A stretch of DNA of 64,000 nucleotides, from positions 1 through 64,000 of the forward strand of contig NZ_QJQX01000029.1 of NCBI RefSeq assembly GCF_013393185.1, read 5' to 3'. Each line of letters starts with the position of its first letter. The first letter of the stretch is position 1. The notes beneath the pieces were generated by a model. That model searched no databases and had not been told where the DNA came from. It saw only the letters and a program-made list of their open reading frames with translations. Both the position numbers and the translations under genes were made by a program. The stretch comes from Sphingobium lactosutens (GTDB lineage Bacteria > Pseudomonadota > Alphaproteobacteria > Sphingomonadales > Sphingomonadaceae). Below, piece after piece: positions 45,475 to 55,110 of this stretch.

Positions 45475-47934
45475 TCAGAAGGAGAATTTGATCGTGCCGC
45501 CCCAGGTCTGCGGATCGCCGACCTGACCGGCAATCAGGCCGGTGTTGCCCGGCGCAACCTGGAGATTTTCGATATAGTTGACGTTGAAGGCGTTGCGGAC
45601 CCAGCCGAAGATGTCGAACCCTTCGCCGCGGAAGCCGGCGCGGACGTTGGTCAGCGCATAGCCCTTCACTTCCGTGTAGATCGACGGCGAGGCGTTCGAA
45701 TTCCAGTGCGAGCGATAATTGCCGTCGACGCCGAGATAGATCTGGCCTTCCTTCGCCAGCAGCGTGACCGGGATGTTATATTCTGCGCCGTAGGAGAAGG
45801 CCCATTTCGACACGCCGGGCAGACGGTCGCCCGAAATGTCGCACTGGCGCGGGCTGAGCGTACCGGGGACGCCCGCATTGGAGTAATCCGGCGTGGCGCC
45901 GGACGGCTGCAACGTGCCGCCCGACAGTTCGGGCGGGCAGGGGGCGTTGGTGAACTTCTTGTACTTCGCATCGGTATAGGCGCCGTTGGCGTAGGCGGTG
46001 AAGCGGTCGCTGGCGACGACCTTGAAGTCCGCTTCGATGCCCTGCGACCGGACCTTTTCCGCATTGGCAAGATAGCCGCGCACGGTGCCGAACTGGCCGC
46101 CATTCACCGTCGCCTGGAAATTCTTGATGTCAGTGCGGAAGGCGGTCAGGTTGAAGGTCGCCCGACGATCCCAGAACTGGGTCTTCAGGCCGATTTCGTA
46201 ATGATTGACCGATTCCGGCTTCACCGTGCCGGCATCATAATTGACCGTATTGTCGGCATTGAGCGGCAGGCCGTTCTGGTTGATGCCCAGCGTCTTGAAG
46301 CTCTTCGCATAGGTCGCATAGGCCAGGACGTCCTGCGCGACCTTGTAGTTGACGTTGAAGTCGTAGGTGAAGTTCCAGGCGCTGTCCGACGGCGAACTGA
46401 TCTGCGGCTGATAGACGCCGCACTGCGCGGCCAGATCCGATCCGGCGGTCGGGGTCGGCGTGCAGGAAATGACCTGGCCCTGACCGTTGGTGACGATGCG
46501 CTGATAGAAGCCCGACTTCTTGTCGTAATTCAGGCGCGCCCCCGGCTGGATGGTCAGCGCGTCCGTCACCTTCCAGCTGACCTGGCCGAACAGCGCAGCG
46601 CTGTCGGCTTTCAGCCATTGCGTATTGCTGGCGGTCAGCCCCTGCAGGATAGCGGGGTTGGTCGCCTGCGTGCCGGTCAGGCTCCAGCGGCTTGCGTCCG
46701 CGCCCTGCTGCTCGGTCCCCTGGGTGTCGATCCGCTGCTTGAAACCGAACAGGCCGACGACGAAGTCGATCTTCTGGCTTTCGTAATTGTAGCGGAATTC
46801 CTGGCTATACTGGTCCTGCTGCGACGGGTTCTGCGACTTGGAGACGATCGACAGACCGGTGAAGTCGCGGTCATTCTCCGGCTTCCAGTCCCAGAAGCGC
46901 CAGGCCGTGACCGATGTCAGGGTGCCGGGGCCGACGTTCCAGACCGCCTTGGCCGACGCGCCGCCGATCTTGTTGCCCGCGTTCAGGTTGCTGTCGAGAT
47001 CGGTCAGGCGATCATAGGGGTTACGGCTTGGCACGGCATAGTTGCGGCCGGGATTAGCGGCGTTGATCGCGGCGACCAGCGCGTCATATTGACGGGTAAG
47101 CGCGCGCTGAGTCTTGCCCACGCGCACGAAGGTGGTGCCGCAGCACTCCGGATCCTGCTTGCTGTAATCGCCCGAGAGGGTGAGGCTGAAATCGTCGCTC
47201 GGCTTGAACAGCAACTGGCCGCGAATGCCCAGATTGTCCTGCTCGTTGATCCAGCGCTGGCTGGTCACATTGTAGAGCGTGCCCCGGCGGCTGGTCGCGG
47301 CGACCGCGATGCGGGCGGCGATCGTGTCGGTCAGCGGGCCGGAGACGGCGGCCTTCGCCTGCTTGTAGTTGAGATTGCCGACGGTCAGTTCGGCGCGGCC
47401 CTCGAAATCGAAGGTCGGCTGGTTGGTCGTGATGTTGATCGCGCCGGCCGTGGTGTTCTTGCCGTAGAGCGTGCCCTGCGGACCGCGCAGCACTTCGACC
47501 TGGTTGACGTCGAGGAAGTCGAACGTCGCCGCAGCGACACGCGAATTATAGACGTCGTCGACATAGATGCCGACGCCCTGTTCGAAACCGTCGCTGGTCA
47601 GGCCGAACGGCACGCCAAGGCCGCGGATATTGACCGATGTGTTGCGGGGGTTGGTGGTGTAGACCTGAAGCGTGGGCGCCAGTTGCTGGAGCTTCACGAT
47701 GTTGAAATTGCCGGTGGCCTCGATGCTGTCGCCCTTGACGACCGAGATGGCCAGCGGCACTTCCTGCGCGGTTTCCTGGCGACGGCGCGCCGTGACCAGG
47801 ATCACCTCGCCACGGATATTGCTTTGATCGACTCCGTCCGTAGCGGGCTCAGGCACGCTGTCCTGCGCATGAACGCTTGGCACGGCAATGGACGCGCCCG
47901 CCACGCTGGCGAGCAACAAGAAACGCGCAATCAT
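45475..47934 (-). CDS. TonB-dependent outer-membrane receptor
   Basis: 819 residues from ATG 47934 (GAGGGGA upstream), with a signal peptide (MIARFLLLASVAGASIAVPSVHAQ). The plug domain (VTARRRQETAQEVPLAISVVKGDSIEATGNFNIVKLQQLAPTLQV, SVNIRGLG, VYVDDVY-like YVDDVYNSRVAAATFDFLDVNQVEVLRGPQGTLYGKNTTAGAINI) is followed by a 22-strand barrel ending in the aromatic terminal residue F. It resembles the Oar/FecA-like sphingomonad TBDRs. The ligand cannot be read from sequence. It lies downstream of the YezD-like gene, and may share its promoter across 165 bases. Confidence 0.94.
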   Translation of the reverse strand: MIARFLLLASVAGASIAVPSVHAQDSVPEPATDGVDQSNIRGEVILVTARRRQETAQEVPLAISVVKGDSIEATGNFNIVKLQQLAPTLQVYTTNPRNTSVNIRGLGVPFGLTSDGFEQGVGIYVDDVYNSRVAAATFDFLDVNQVEVLRGPQGTLYGKNTTAGAINITTNQPTFDFEGRAELTVGNLNYKQAKAAVSGPLTDTIAARIAVAATSRRGTLYNVTSQRWINEQDNLGIRGQLLFKPSDDFSLTLSGDYSKQDPECCGTTFVRVGKTQRALTRQYDALVAAINAANPGRNYAVPSRNPYDRLTDLDSNLNAGNKIGGASAKAVWNVGPGTLTSVTAWRFWDWKPENDRDFTGLSIVSKSQNPSQQDQYSQEFRYNYESQKIDFVVGLFGFKQRIDTQGTEQQGADASRWSLTGTQATNPAILQGLTASNTQWLKADSAALFGQVSWKVTDALTIQPGARLNYDKKSGFYQRIVTNGQGQVISCTPTPTAGSDLAAQCGVYQPQISSPSDSAWNFTYDFNVNYKVAQDVLAYATYAKSFKTLGINQNGLPLNADNTVNYDAGTVKPESVNHYEIGLKTQFWDRRATFNLTAFRTDIKNFQATVNGGQFGTVRGYLANAEKVRSQGIEADFKVVASDRFTAYANGAYTDAKYKKFTNAPCPPELSGGTLQPSGATPDYSNAGVPGTLSPRQCDISGDRLPGVSKWAFSYGAEYNIPVTLLAKEGQIYLGVDGNYRSHWNSNASPSIYTEVKGYALTNVRAGFRGEGFDIFGWVRNAFNVNYIENLQVAPGNTGLIAGQVGDPQTWGGTIKFSF

Positions 47935-48099
47935 GATATTCCCCTCTGATCCGGCTGTCCGGTGGTTGATAATCGCGGCTTCTTCGGTGATCCGATGAAG
48001 ACCGCAGGTTGGGAATGATGACCCTGTGTCGCGGCTCACCCCCAGGCCGCATGGGCCGCGTTGCGCGCAGCCCATTATTCTATTGCCCCCTTGCCCCCG

Positions 48100-48288
48100 T
48101 CAGGAGGTGAGGCGCGTCTTTTCCGTCACGTCGATCTGCACCACGCGCGCGTCATGCACGGTCAGCGTGATCGATCCGAAACGCAGATCCTGCAGCACGT
48201 CGCGCACCTTCTCGATGCTGGCGATGATGTCCACGCGCTGCGCTTCGCTGCGTCCGTTGCGAAAATCTATCGGTCTTTGATCAGTCAT
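48100..48288 (-). CDS. YezD-like small protein (DUF2292)
   Basis: 62 residues from ATG 48288 (AGAGGTG upstream). RVDIIASIEKVRDVLQDLRFGSITLTVHDARVVQIDVTEKTRL matches the YezD/DUF2292 family, small proteins often near sulfate or sulfonate uptake genes. It is the promoter-proximal gene of a possible unit with the TonB receptor. Its upstream region carries the AGTAGACAA motif shared with the hydrolase promoter. It has no catalytic features. Confidence 0.78.
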   Translation of the reverse strand: MTDQRPIDFRNGRSEAQRVDIIASIEKVRDVLQDLRFGSITLTVHDARVVQIDVTEKTRLTS

Positions 48289-48324
48289 GAGCACCTCTTG
48301 CTGCCCTATTATCTCAACTTTTAA

Positions 48325-48333
48325 AGTAGACAA
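48325..48333 (-). promoter_or_regulatory. TTGTCTACT motif upstream of the YezD-like gene
   Basis: The minus-strand TTGTCTACT is also found upstream of the hydrolase gene (49105-49113). Both copies are next to a short inverted repeat (here ACTTTTAAAGT at 48317-48327). This suggests one regulator or sigma factor for both. The identification is inferential. Confidence 0.4.
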
Positions 48334-48347
48334 AAAATGAAAAATAA

Positions 48348-48377
48348 GGGGCGGCCAAGTTTGTCTTGTTCCGCCCC
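48348..48377 (-). terminator. Intrinsic terminator after the RBBP9-like hydrolase gene
   Basis: On the minus strand the arms GGGGCGG and CCGCCCC (48348-48354 and 48371-48377) enclose a loop and are followed by a T-rich tract (TTATTTTTCATTTTTT). This follows the stop at 48384 by a few bases. Confidence 0.8.
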
Positions 48378-48383
48378 GGTTGG

Positions 48384-49052
48384 TCAGCCCGATGCCTGCA
48401 TGTCAGTCACTAAAGGGCGATGCGTCGCCCGGCCGATCGCCGACGGCCCGGACTCGCTTTTCCGTGTGCCGGCGTCGCTGCCCTCGATCAGCCGTTCGAG
48501 CAGTTCCTGCCCGAACTGCCAGTCGCCCAGTTGGGATTCGGCGTTGATGTGGCCGCAATGACCCGCGTCGATGAACTGGCTACCCCAATATTTGCCCATG
48601 CTGTGCGCGCGTTCGAAGAAGATATAGGGATCGTCCCGGCTTGCCACGAGGATGGACGGAAAGGGCAGTTGCGACCGCGGCACCGGTCCGAAATTGCCGA
48701 TCGTGTCGGGGGTTTCCACCCGGTCGCAATCGGGTGGCGCCACCAGCAGCGCGCCGATCACCGGCCAGCCATAGGCCTGGCTCTGCAAGGCGCCCCACCA
48801 GGCGACGGTGATACAGCCCAGGCTGTGGGCGGCGAGGATGACCGGACCGTCGATCTCGCGGATCGCGGCATCGAGTCGCGTGACCCAGGCGTTGCGATTG
48901 GGACTGGACCAACGGCCCAGTTCCACCCGCTGGCAATCGCCGCGGCTTTGTTCCCACCGGCTCTGCCAATGGCCCGGACCGCTATTGTTGAGGCCAGGAA
49001 CCGTCAGAACGACGGGTTGTCTCGTCCTGCTCGTGCTTCCGAATCGGTCCAT
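48384..49052 (-). CDS. RBBP9/YdeN-type alpha/beta hydrolase
   Basis: 222 residues with the RBBP9/YdeN fold: VVLTVPGLNNSGPGHWQSRWEQ, VILAAHSLGCITVAWWG (nucleophile Ser in the AHSLGC elbow), ILVASRDDPYIFFERA (Asp), and DAGHCGHINAESQLGDW (His). This family has serine hydrolase activity on unknown small esters. The start has an AAGGAG ribosome site. The promoter holds the TTGTCTACT motif plus an ACTCTA/TAGAGT hairpin. It may be co-regulated with the YezD-like gene. Its C-terminal tail (after about 195) is probably flexible. Confidence 0.9.
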   Translation of the reverse strand: MDRFGSTSRTRQPVVLTVPGLNNSGPGHWQSRWEQSRGDCQRVELGRWSSPNRNAWVTRLDAAIREIDGPVILAAHSLGCITVAWWGALQSQAYGWPVIGALLVAPPDCDRVETPDTIGNFGPVPRSQLPFPSILVASRDDPYIFFERAHSMGKYWGSQFIDAGHCGHINAESQLGDWQFGQELLERLIEGSDAGTRKSESGPSAIGRATHRPLVTDMQASG

Positions 49053-49091
49053 GGTGGATTCTCCTTATCCTCTCTTTCAAGGATATGACTA

Positions 49092-49113
49092 ACTCTATTT
49101 CTAGAGTAGACAA
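49092..49113 (-). promoter_or_regulatory. Hairpin and TTGTCTACT motif upstream of the hydrolase gene
   Basis: ACTCTA (49092-49097) and TAGAGT (49102-49107) form an inverted repeat that abuts AGTAGACAA (49105-49113), the same 9-mer as upstream of the YezD-like gene. Confidence 0.4.
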
Positions 49114-49170
49114 TTGGCAAGCGACAAAATGTGTCGGAAATTAGGCAGCCGGTGGGCTTCGCTGGGCCGG

Positions 49171-49216
49171 ATAGGACGAGGGGCGCCCGGCTCATGCCGG
49201 ACGCCCCTCGTCCTAT
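49171..49216. terminator. Long hairpin between the PRC-barrel and hydrolase genes
   Basis: The 21-base arms (49171-49191 and 49196-49216; the arm outer ends read ATAGGACGAGGGGCG) pair with one mismatch around the loop TCAT. It follows the stop of the PRC-barrel gene, so it is probably a terminator, although no T run is present. A mobile palindrome is the alternative. Confidence 0.6.
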
Positions 49217-49228
49217 CGTCCACCAGGC

Positions 49229-49594
49229 TCACCAGGGGTAGATAAGCCCGTAATATTGATAGACATTCCGGCCATAGCCATCGTCATAGTCGGGCCGTTC
49301 GTCGGCCAAGTAGCGCGGCGCATTGTCCAGCAGCTGCTTGTCCAGATCGACGACATAGCCGCCCTTGTCGACGGCATAGCTCAGCATCGACCAGGGGAGG
49401 GGATAATGGTCGTTTCCCATCCCCAGAAAGCCGCCGAAGGACAGCACCGCATAGCGGACCTGCCCACTGCGCTTTTCCACCATGAAGTTGGATATCTTGC
49501 CGAGCCGTTCGCCCTGCCGATTATAGACGGCGGTGCCCTCGACCCGGTCGGATGCGATCAGGTCGCCACGATTTTCCATCGTCGGGTCAGTCAT
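49229..49594 (-). CDS. PRC-barrel domain protein
   Basis: 121 residues from ATG 49594 (AGGAG at 7 bases); GTG 49600 is an alternative. The core ASDRVEGTAVYNRQGERLGKISNFMVEKRSGQVRYAVLSFGGFLGMGNDHYPLPWSMLSYAVDKGGYVVDL is a photosynthetic-reaction-centre-type PRC barrel. Related small stand-alone proteins appear in stress regulation, but this one cannot be assigned a role. The tail is aromatic (YGRNVYQYYGLIYPW). Confidence 0.88.
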   Translation of the reverse strand: MTDPTMENRGDLIASDRVEGTAVYNRQGERLGKISNFMVEKRSGQVRYAVLSFGGFLGMGNDHYPLPWSMLSYAVDKGGYVVDLDKQLLDNAPRYLADERPDYDDGYGRNVYQYYGLIYPW

Positions 49595-49681
49595 TGTCAC
49601 TCTCCTGCATGAATTGCTCTATTCTATCGCAACCATGAGGGACCGCTGGGGTTCCTCCGGCTCATCACAAGGAGCATCGGC

Positions 49682-50110
49682 ATGAAGATCAATCGCAGCG
49701 GTTCGGCAGTCTGGACTGGCGGCCTCAAGGACGGAAAGGGCGCCATCTCGACCCAGAGCGGCGCGCTCAGCGCCTATCCCTATGGCTTTGCGACCCGCTT
49801 CGAGGGGCAGCCGGGCAGCAACCCCGAAGAACTCATCGCCGCGGCCCATGCCTCCTGCTTCACCATGGCGCTCTCGCTGATCCTGGGCGAGGCCGGGCTG
49901 ACGGCGGAAAAGATGGAGACGAACGCGGTCGTCACGCTGGAACAGCAGGATGGCGGCTTTGCCGTGACGGCCAGCAAGCTGACGCTCAAGGCGACGATCC
50001 CTGGCGCGGACGACGCGACCTTTCAGGAACTGGCCGGCAAGGCGAAGGCGAACTGCCCCATCTCCAAGCTGCTGAAGGCGGAAATCAGTCTTGAGGCGGA
50101 ACTGCTGTAG
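49682..50110 (+). CDS. OsmC-family peroxiredoxin
   Basis: 142 residues from ATG 49682 with AAGGAG upstream. The redox cysteines are in AHASCFTMALS (about 59) and KANCPISK (about 125). LTLKATIPGADDATFQELAGKAKANCP is OsmC-like, so it should reduce organic hydroperoxides. It stands alone between a PRC-barrel gene and the EamA transporter. Confidence 0.93.
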   Translation: MKINRSGSAVWTGGLKDGKGAISTQSGALSAYPYGFATRFEGQPGSNPEELIAAAHASCFTMALSLILGEAGLTAEKMETNAVVTLEQQDGGFAVTASKLTLKATIPGADDATFQELAGKAKANCPISKLLKAEISLEAELL

Positions 50111-50184
50111 TGATTTCGAGTGAAATGGAACATTTCACGGCTTGGAAATCACGGAAAACAAAAGGAATAAGTGCCTGCTCCGAC

Positions 50185-51099
50185 TCAATTTGATGGAACA
50201 GGCTCTGGTCTGACGATCGGGCGCCTGGCGCGGACATGTTCGCGCCAGGCGATATAGAGGCCGCTGGCGATGATCAGGGTCGCACCGATCCAGGTCGTCG
50301 CCATCGGCCAATCCTCGCCGATCGCCACGCCCAGCAAGGTGGTCCAGATGATCGCGCTATAATCCATCGGCAACACCACCGACACCGGCCCCCAGCGCAG
50401 CGCGGCGGTCAGGCATAGCTGCGCGATGCCGCCGAACAGGCCGATCGTCAGCAACAGACCCCAGGTCGTCGCATCATGCGCCTGTGCGAAAAAGGGCATG
50501 GCGATTCCCAGCGGGACCATCGACAGGGCGGTGAACCAGAAAACGACAACGCCCGCTGCTTCGGTCCGCCCCAGTTCCCGCAATAGCAGGCTGACGCTGG
50601 CGGTGACGAGCGCGGCGGCGATCGCCACCGCTACGCCCTGCACCGGGAAATGACCGCCATCGGGACGGATCATCACCAGCACGCCGACAAAGCCGATCAG
50701 CACCGCGCTCCAGCGATGCACGCCCGTCACTTCGCGCAGAATCAGTGCCGACAGGATCGTGCCGAATATCGGCATGGTGAAGCCGATCGTCGCGGCTTCG
50801 GCTGGCGGCAGCAGGATATAGGACAGGAAATTGAGCAGCATTCCGGTCAGGCCCAGCATCATGCGGCTGGCATGGATGCGGATGCGGCGGGTGCGAATGG
50901 TCTGCAGCCCGCCTGCCATCGCGACCCATGCCAGAACCACCGGCAGCGCCAGCGCCTGCCGGTAGAAAAGCGATTCGACCACATGCACGCCATGCTCGCT
51001 CGCCAGCCTCACGGTAATGAACATCACCGACAGGCAGATGACGGCGGTAAGGCGCAGCGCGATGGCAAAGAGCGGGCGGTGGGGGCGGGCGGCAGTCAC
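50185..51099 (-). CDS. EamA-type (DMT) transporter
   Basis: 304 residues from GTG 51099, ten hydrophobic segments in two five-helix EamA repeats (FIALRLTAVICLSVMFITVRLASE-like start, VLAWVAMAGGLQTIR, FLSYILLPPAEAATIGFTMPIFGTILSALILREV; second half VTASVSLLLRELGRTEAAGVVVFWFTALSMVPLGIAMPFF). Drug/metabolite superfamily exporters carry varied substrates and no specific one is indicated. Confidence 0.9.
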   Translation of the reverse strand: MTAARPHRPLFAIALRLTAVICLSVMFITVRLASEHGVHVVESLFYRQALALPVVLAWVAMAGGLQTIRTRRIRIHASRMMLGLTGMLLNFLSYILLPPAEAATIGFTMPIFGTILSALILREVTGVHRWSAVLIGFVGVLVMIRPDGGHFPVQGVAVAIAAALVTASVSLLLRELGRTEAAGVVVFWFTALSMVPLGIAMPFFAQAHDATTWGLLLTIGLFGGIAQLCLTAALRWGPVSVVLPMDYSAIIWTTLLGVAIGEDWPMATTWIGATLIIASGLYIAWREHVRARRPIVRPEPVPSN

Positions 51100-51146
51100 G
51101 CCCCCGCCTTAGTCCCGTTCCGTCCATGTGCAAGGCAAAGGGGCGT

Positions 51147-51944
51147 TTACGCCGCCGGCTTGCGGAATTTCAGCGTCATCCGGTCGCTCTCGCCGATGGC
51201 CAGATATTTGTCCTTGTCGACATCCTTCTGGCTCAGCGTCGGCGGCAGGGTCCAGACGCCCTTGGGCCAATCGGCCGTGTCCCTGGGGTTGGCATTCACT
51301 TCCGACGCGCCGACATAGTCGAAGCCGGCGGCTTCCGCGATCCGGCGGATGGTGGAGACCTTCAGATAGCCGCTGCTCTTTTCCAGCGCGGTGTCGCGGT
51401 CCTCGGGCAGGCGATGGTCGACAACGCCCAGCGTGCCGCCGGGCTTGAGCATGGCAAAGAAGGCCTTGAAGGTCGCCCCCTCGGTCCCGCCCATGACCAT
51501 GTTATGGACGTTGCGGAAGGTCAGCACCGTATCGACGCTGTTCGCCGGGATGCTGGCTGTATCCTCGGGATAAGCCACAAGCTTGACCTTGCCATAGACT
51601 TCGGGCTTGGCGGCGAGGAAATTCCTGTAGCCGTCCAGATAGCGGCCGGTCGGTTGCAGCGCATAGAATGTGCCCTTGCCGCTCAGCAGCGGGGCCAGGA
51701 TTTCCGTGTACCAGCCGCCGCTCGGGCTATATTCTACCACCGTCTGGCCGGGCTTGACGCCGAAGAAGGCGAGGGTTTCGGCCGGATGGCGATATTTGTC
51801 GCGGGCAGTGTTGGTGGCAGTGCGGCTGGGGGCCGCAATCGCGGCCGCGATCGGGTCGGCGGCCTGATGGTGGCCGGCATGCTGGGCGACAGCGGCGCCA
51901 AGGGGCAGCAGGGCGGCGGCGGCAAGCAGGAGGGGAAGGCGCAT
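51147..51944 (-). CDS. Exported SAM-dependent methyltransferase-like protein
   Basis: 265 residues from ATG 51944 with AAGAGG upstream. An N-terminal signal peptide (RLPLLLAAAALLPLGAAVAQHAGHHQA) is unusual for a SAM methyltransferase. The fold is clear (TLAFFGVKPGQTVVEYSPSGGWYTEILAPLL motif I, DTVLTFRNVHNMVMGG, FFAMLKPGGTLGVVDHR). Such exported methyltransferase-like proteins occur in sphingomonads, where the role is unknown. The cofactor supply in the periplasm is an open question, so it may be a non-enzymatic relative. Confidence 0.82.
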   Translation of the reverse strand: MRLPLLLAAAALLPLGAAVAQHAGHHQAADPIAAAIAAPSRTATNTARDKYRHPAETLAFFGVKPGQTVVEYSPSGGWYTEILAPLLSGKGTFYALQPTGRYLDGYRNFLAAKPEVYGKVKLVAYPEDTASIPANSVDTVLTFRNVHNMVMGGTEGATFKAFFAMLKPGGTLGVVDHRLPEDRDTALEKSSGYLKVSTIRRIAEAAGFDYVGASEVNANPRDTADWPKGVWTLPPTLSQKDVDKDKYLAIGESDRMTLKFRKPAA

Positions 51945-52117
51945 CGGGCAATCCTCTTGTCGTGATGATCGTGCGCGAAGATGTGCCTGCTCCCCACCTG
52001 CCTGACAAGCGATTAGAGTGTTTTTCAGGCAGGTGCGATCACCTGCCGGCTCGGAAAACGCGGTGAATAAAGGCCTGGAGCCGCTTCCGAACCGACGCAA
52101 TCGGATCGGAAGCTGCC

Positions 52118-52849
52118 CTAGAATTCGCGGATCACTCTTATCCCGGCGTTGGGTCGGAACACCCCGCCATGCGGCCGTTCGGCCCCCAGGCCGGCCTGGA
52201 CATTGACCTTGGCCGCCAGTCGCTGGTGGATCTGCGGCATGGCGAGGACATAGCCCTCCGATCCGCCGCGATAATTAAGCTCCAGGCCCAGCACCTGCCC
52301 GTCCACACTGTCGTAGAAGATCGAATGGTTGACGATGGCGGCATTGCGCCCATGTCCGCCCGAAAGGGAGACATCGCCCAGGCCTGCCATCGACACGCTG
52401 CTCCAGCGGTCATTGTAGCGGTGGGCCAGCATGTAGGCGAAGCTGCTGCGATACTGGCCGGCTTCGCGATCGTAGATGCCCAGATATTGCACGCCATGGG
52501 CGCTGCGGCCGCCGTCGAACGTGCCGAACGCGGCCTGAAGGCCCAGCTTCAGTTCGACCAGCTTCCCGTCCTCGAAGGGCAGCTCGCCCTCGATCGCAAA
52601 GCCGTCGGTCAGCGCATATTCGACTTCGGGAGCCCACTGGATCGTATCGTCGGGGCCGGACAGGGGCGTCGTGGCGAGGATGTTGGCCTCCATCTCGCCC
52701 CGCTTCGCACCCAGCGGCCGCATCATGTCGAAGACCATGGGTTCGGGAACATGGGGGTAGTCGGTTTCGGCTTTAGCGGGCGACCAGAGGCCGATAAAAA
52801 GCAACGCCACCCCGTGGCGGACGGGATGGCGTATGGTTCGTCGAAACAC
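52118..52849 (-). CDS. Outer-membrane beta-barrel-like protein
   Basis: About 243 residues from GTG 52849, which is 6 bases after AGGGAG (the ATG at 52882 lacks a good site). A basic N-terminus and hydrophobic segment (VFRRTIRHPVRHGVALLFIGLWSPAKA) look like a signal peptide. The mature part has alternating hydrophobic-polar strands (FAIEGELPFEDGKLVELKLGLQAAFGTF, SVSMAGLGDVSLSGGHGRNAAIVNHSIFYDSV, VLGLELNYRGGSEGYVLAMPQIHQRLAAKVNVQAGLGAERPHGGVFRPNAGIRVIREF), as in small outer-membrane barrels. No specific function can be assigned. Confidence 0.72.
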   Translation of the reverse strand: MFRRTIRHPVRHGVALLFIGLWSPAKAETDYPHVPEPMVFDMMRPLGAKRGEMEANILATTPLSGPDDTIQWAPEVEYALTDGFAIEGELPFEDGKLVELKLGLQAAFGTFDGGRSAHGVQYLGIYDREAGQYRSSFAYMLAHRYNDRWSSVSMAGLGDVSLSGGHGRNAAIVNHSIFYDSVDGQVLGLELNYRGGSEGYVLAMPQIHQRLAAKVNVQAGLGAERPHGGVFRPNAGIRVIREF

Positions 52850-52910
52850 TGATGACTCCCTGCATCGTTGCAACTCATGCACTTACGCAGGGAGGCAGTC
52901 CTTTATTCCC

Positions 52911-54443
<1,533 letters not shown>

Positions 54444-54537
54444 ATGTCTCCGCCGTAATTTTCTGGCCGGCCCTGCGAACCCGAAAGGGCCGGCCCTCTA
54501 TGGTGAAGGTGAATAGGTTGGAAACTTTGATAAAAGG

Positions 54538-55110
54538 CTAATGGGCCTCGGCGGTCGGCGCCCGCGCCGTTACGAAGCGCGGATCGGCGCCGAACCAGCC
54601 GCCGATCATGCGCCCGCCGTCCAGCAGCCGACGGCCCTGCGGCGTGATATGGATGTGGCCCCGTTCGACCCGGATATTGCCTGACAGCCCCTGTTCCGCG
54701 ATGCGCCGGTCGATCTGCCGCATCTCGCCCAGATATTCGCGCACATAGACCTGCTCCAGTGCGCGCGCGTCCAGTTCCCCATCCTGCCGCTCGATCCGAG
54801 CAAGCAGAAACATGGTGATGGACCGGTCGAACGTGACGGGAAACACGATCAGGAAGCTGATGTTGAACGCCAACGACAGGGCGACGGCGCCGATGATTGT
54901 TGGCCCGTCCAGCGCGTGGCGGCGGGCGAGAAGGATGGCGGCCACCAGCATCATTCCGGCTGCGATGGCGGCCAGCGCGACGCCCCGGTAGAAAAGGATC
55001 GCCATGCCGCCCAACAGGGGGCTGCGGATCAGGGCCAGGTAGAGCGCGAAGCCCAGCAGGACCGCGCCGGCATAGATTGCTGCAAGAAGGCTGATCTGGC
55101 GAAGGGTCAT
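54538..55110 (-). CDS. Small membrane protein, partner of the polytopic protein
   Basis: 190 residues from ATG 55110, which overlaps the upstream stop (ATGA). It has four hydrophobic segments in the N-terminal 110 residues (ISLLAAIYAGAVLLGFALYLALI, GMAILFYRGVALAAIAAGMMLVAAILLA, IIGAVALSLAFNISFLIVFPV, RSITMFLLARIE), then a soluble C-terminal part (QVYVREYLGEMRQIDRRIAEQGLSGNIRVERGHIHITPQGRRLLDGG). I do not recognise the family. It is translationally coupled to the large membrane gene, so the two probably act together in envelope or polysaccharide metabolism. Confidence 0.65.
   Translation of the reverse strand: MTLRQISLLAAIYAGAVLLGFALYLALIRSPLLGGMAILFYRGVALAAIAAGMMLVAAILLARRHALDGPTIIGAVALSLAFNISFLIVFPVTFDRSITMFLLARIERQDGELDARALEQVYVREYLGEMRQIDRRIAEQGLSGNIRVERGHIHITPQGRRLLDGGRMIGGWFGADPRFVTARAPTAEAH

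Noticed and set aside
45313-47949. An 878-residue open frame on the plus strand across the TonB receptor gene
   Set aside because: It is an antisense shadow of the receptor, made possible by high GC and codon bias. It has no ribosome site or known motif, and the minus-strand frame has clear plug and barrel features.
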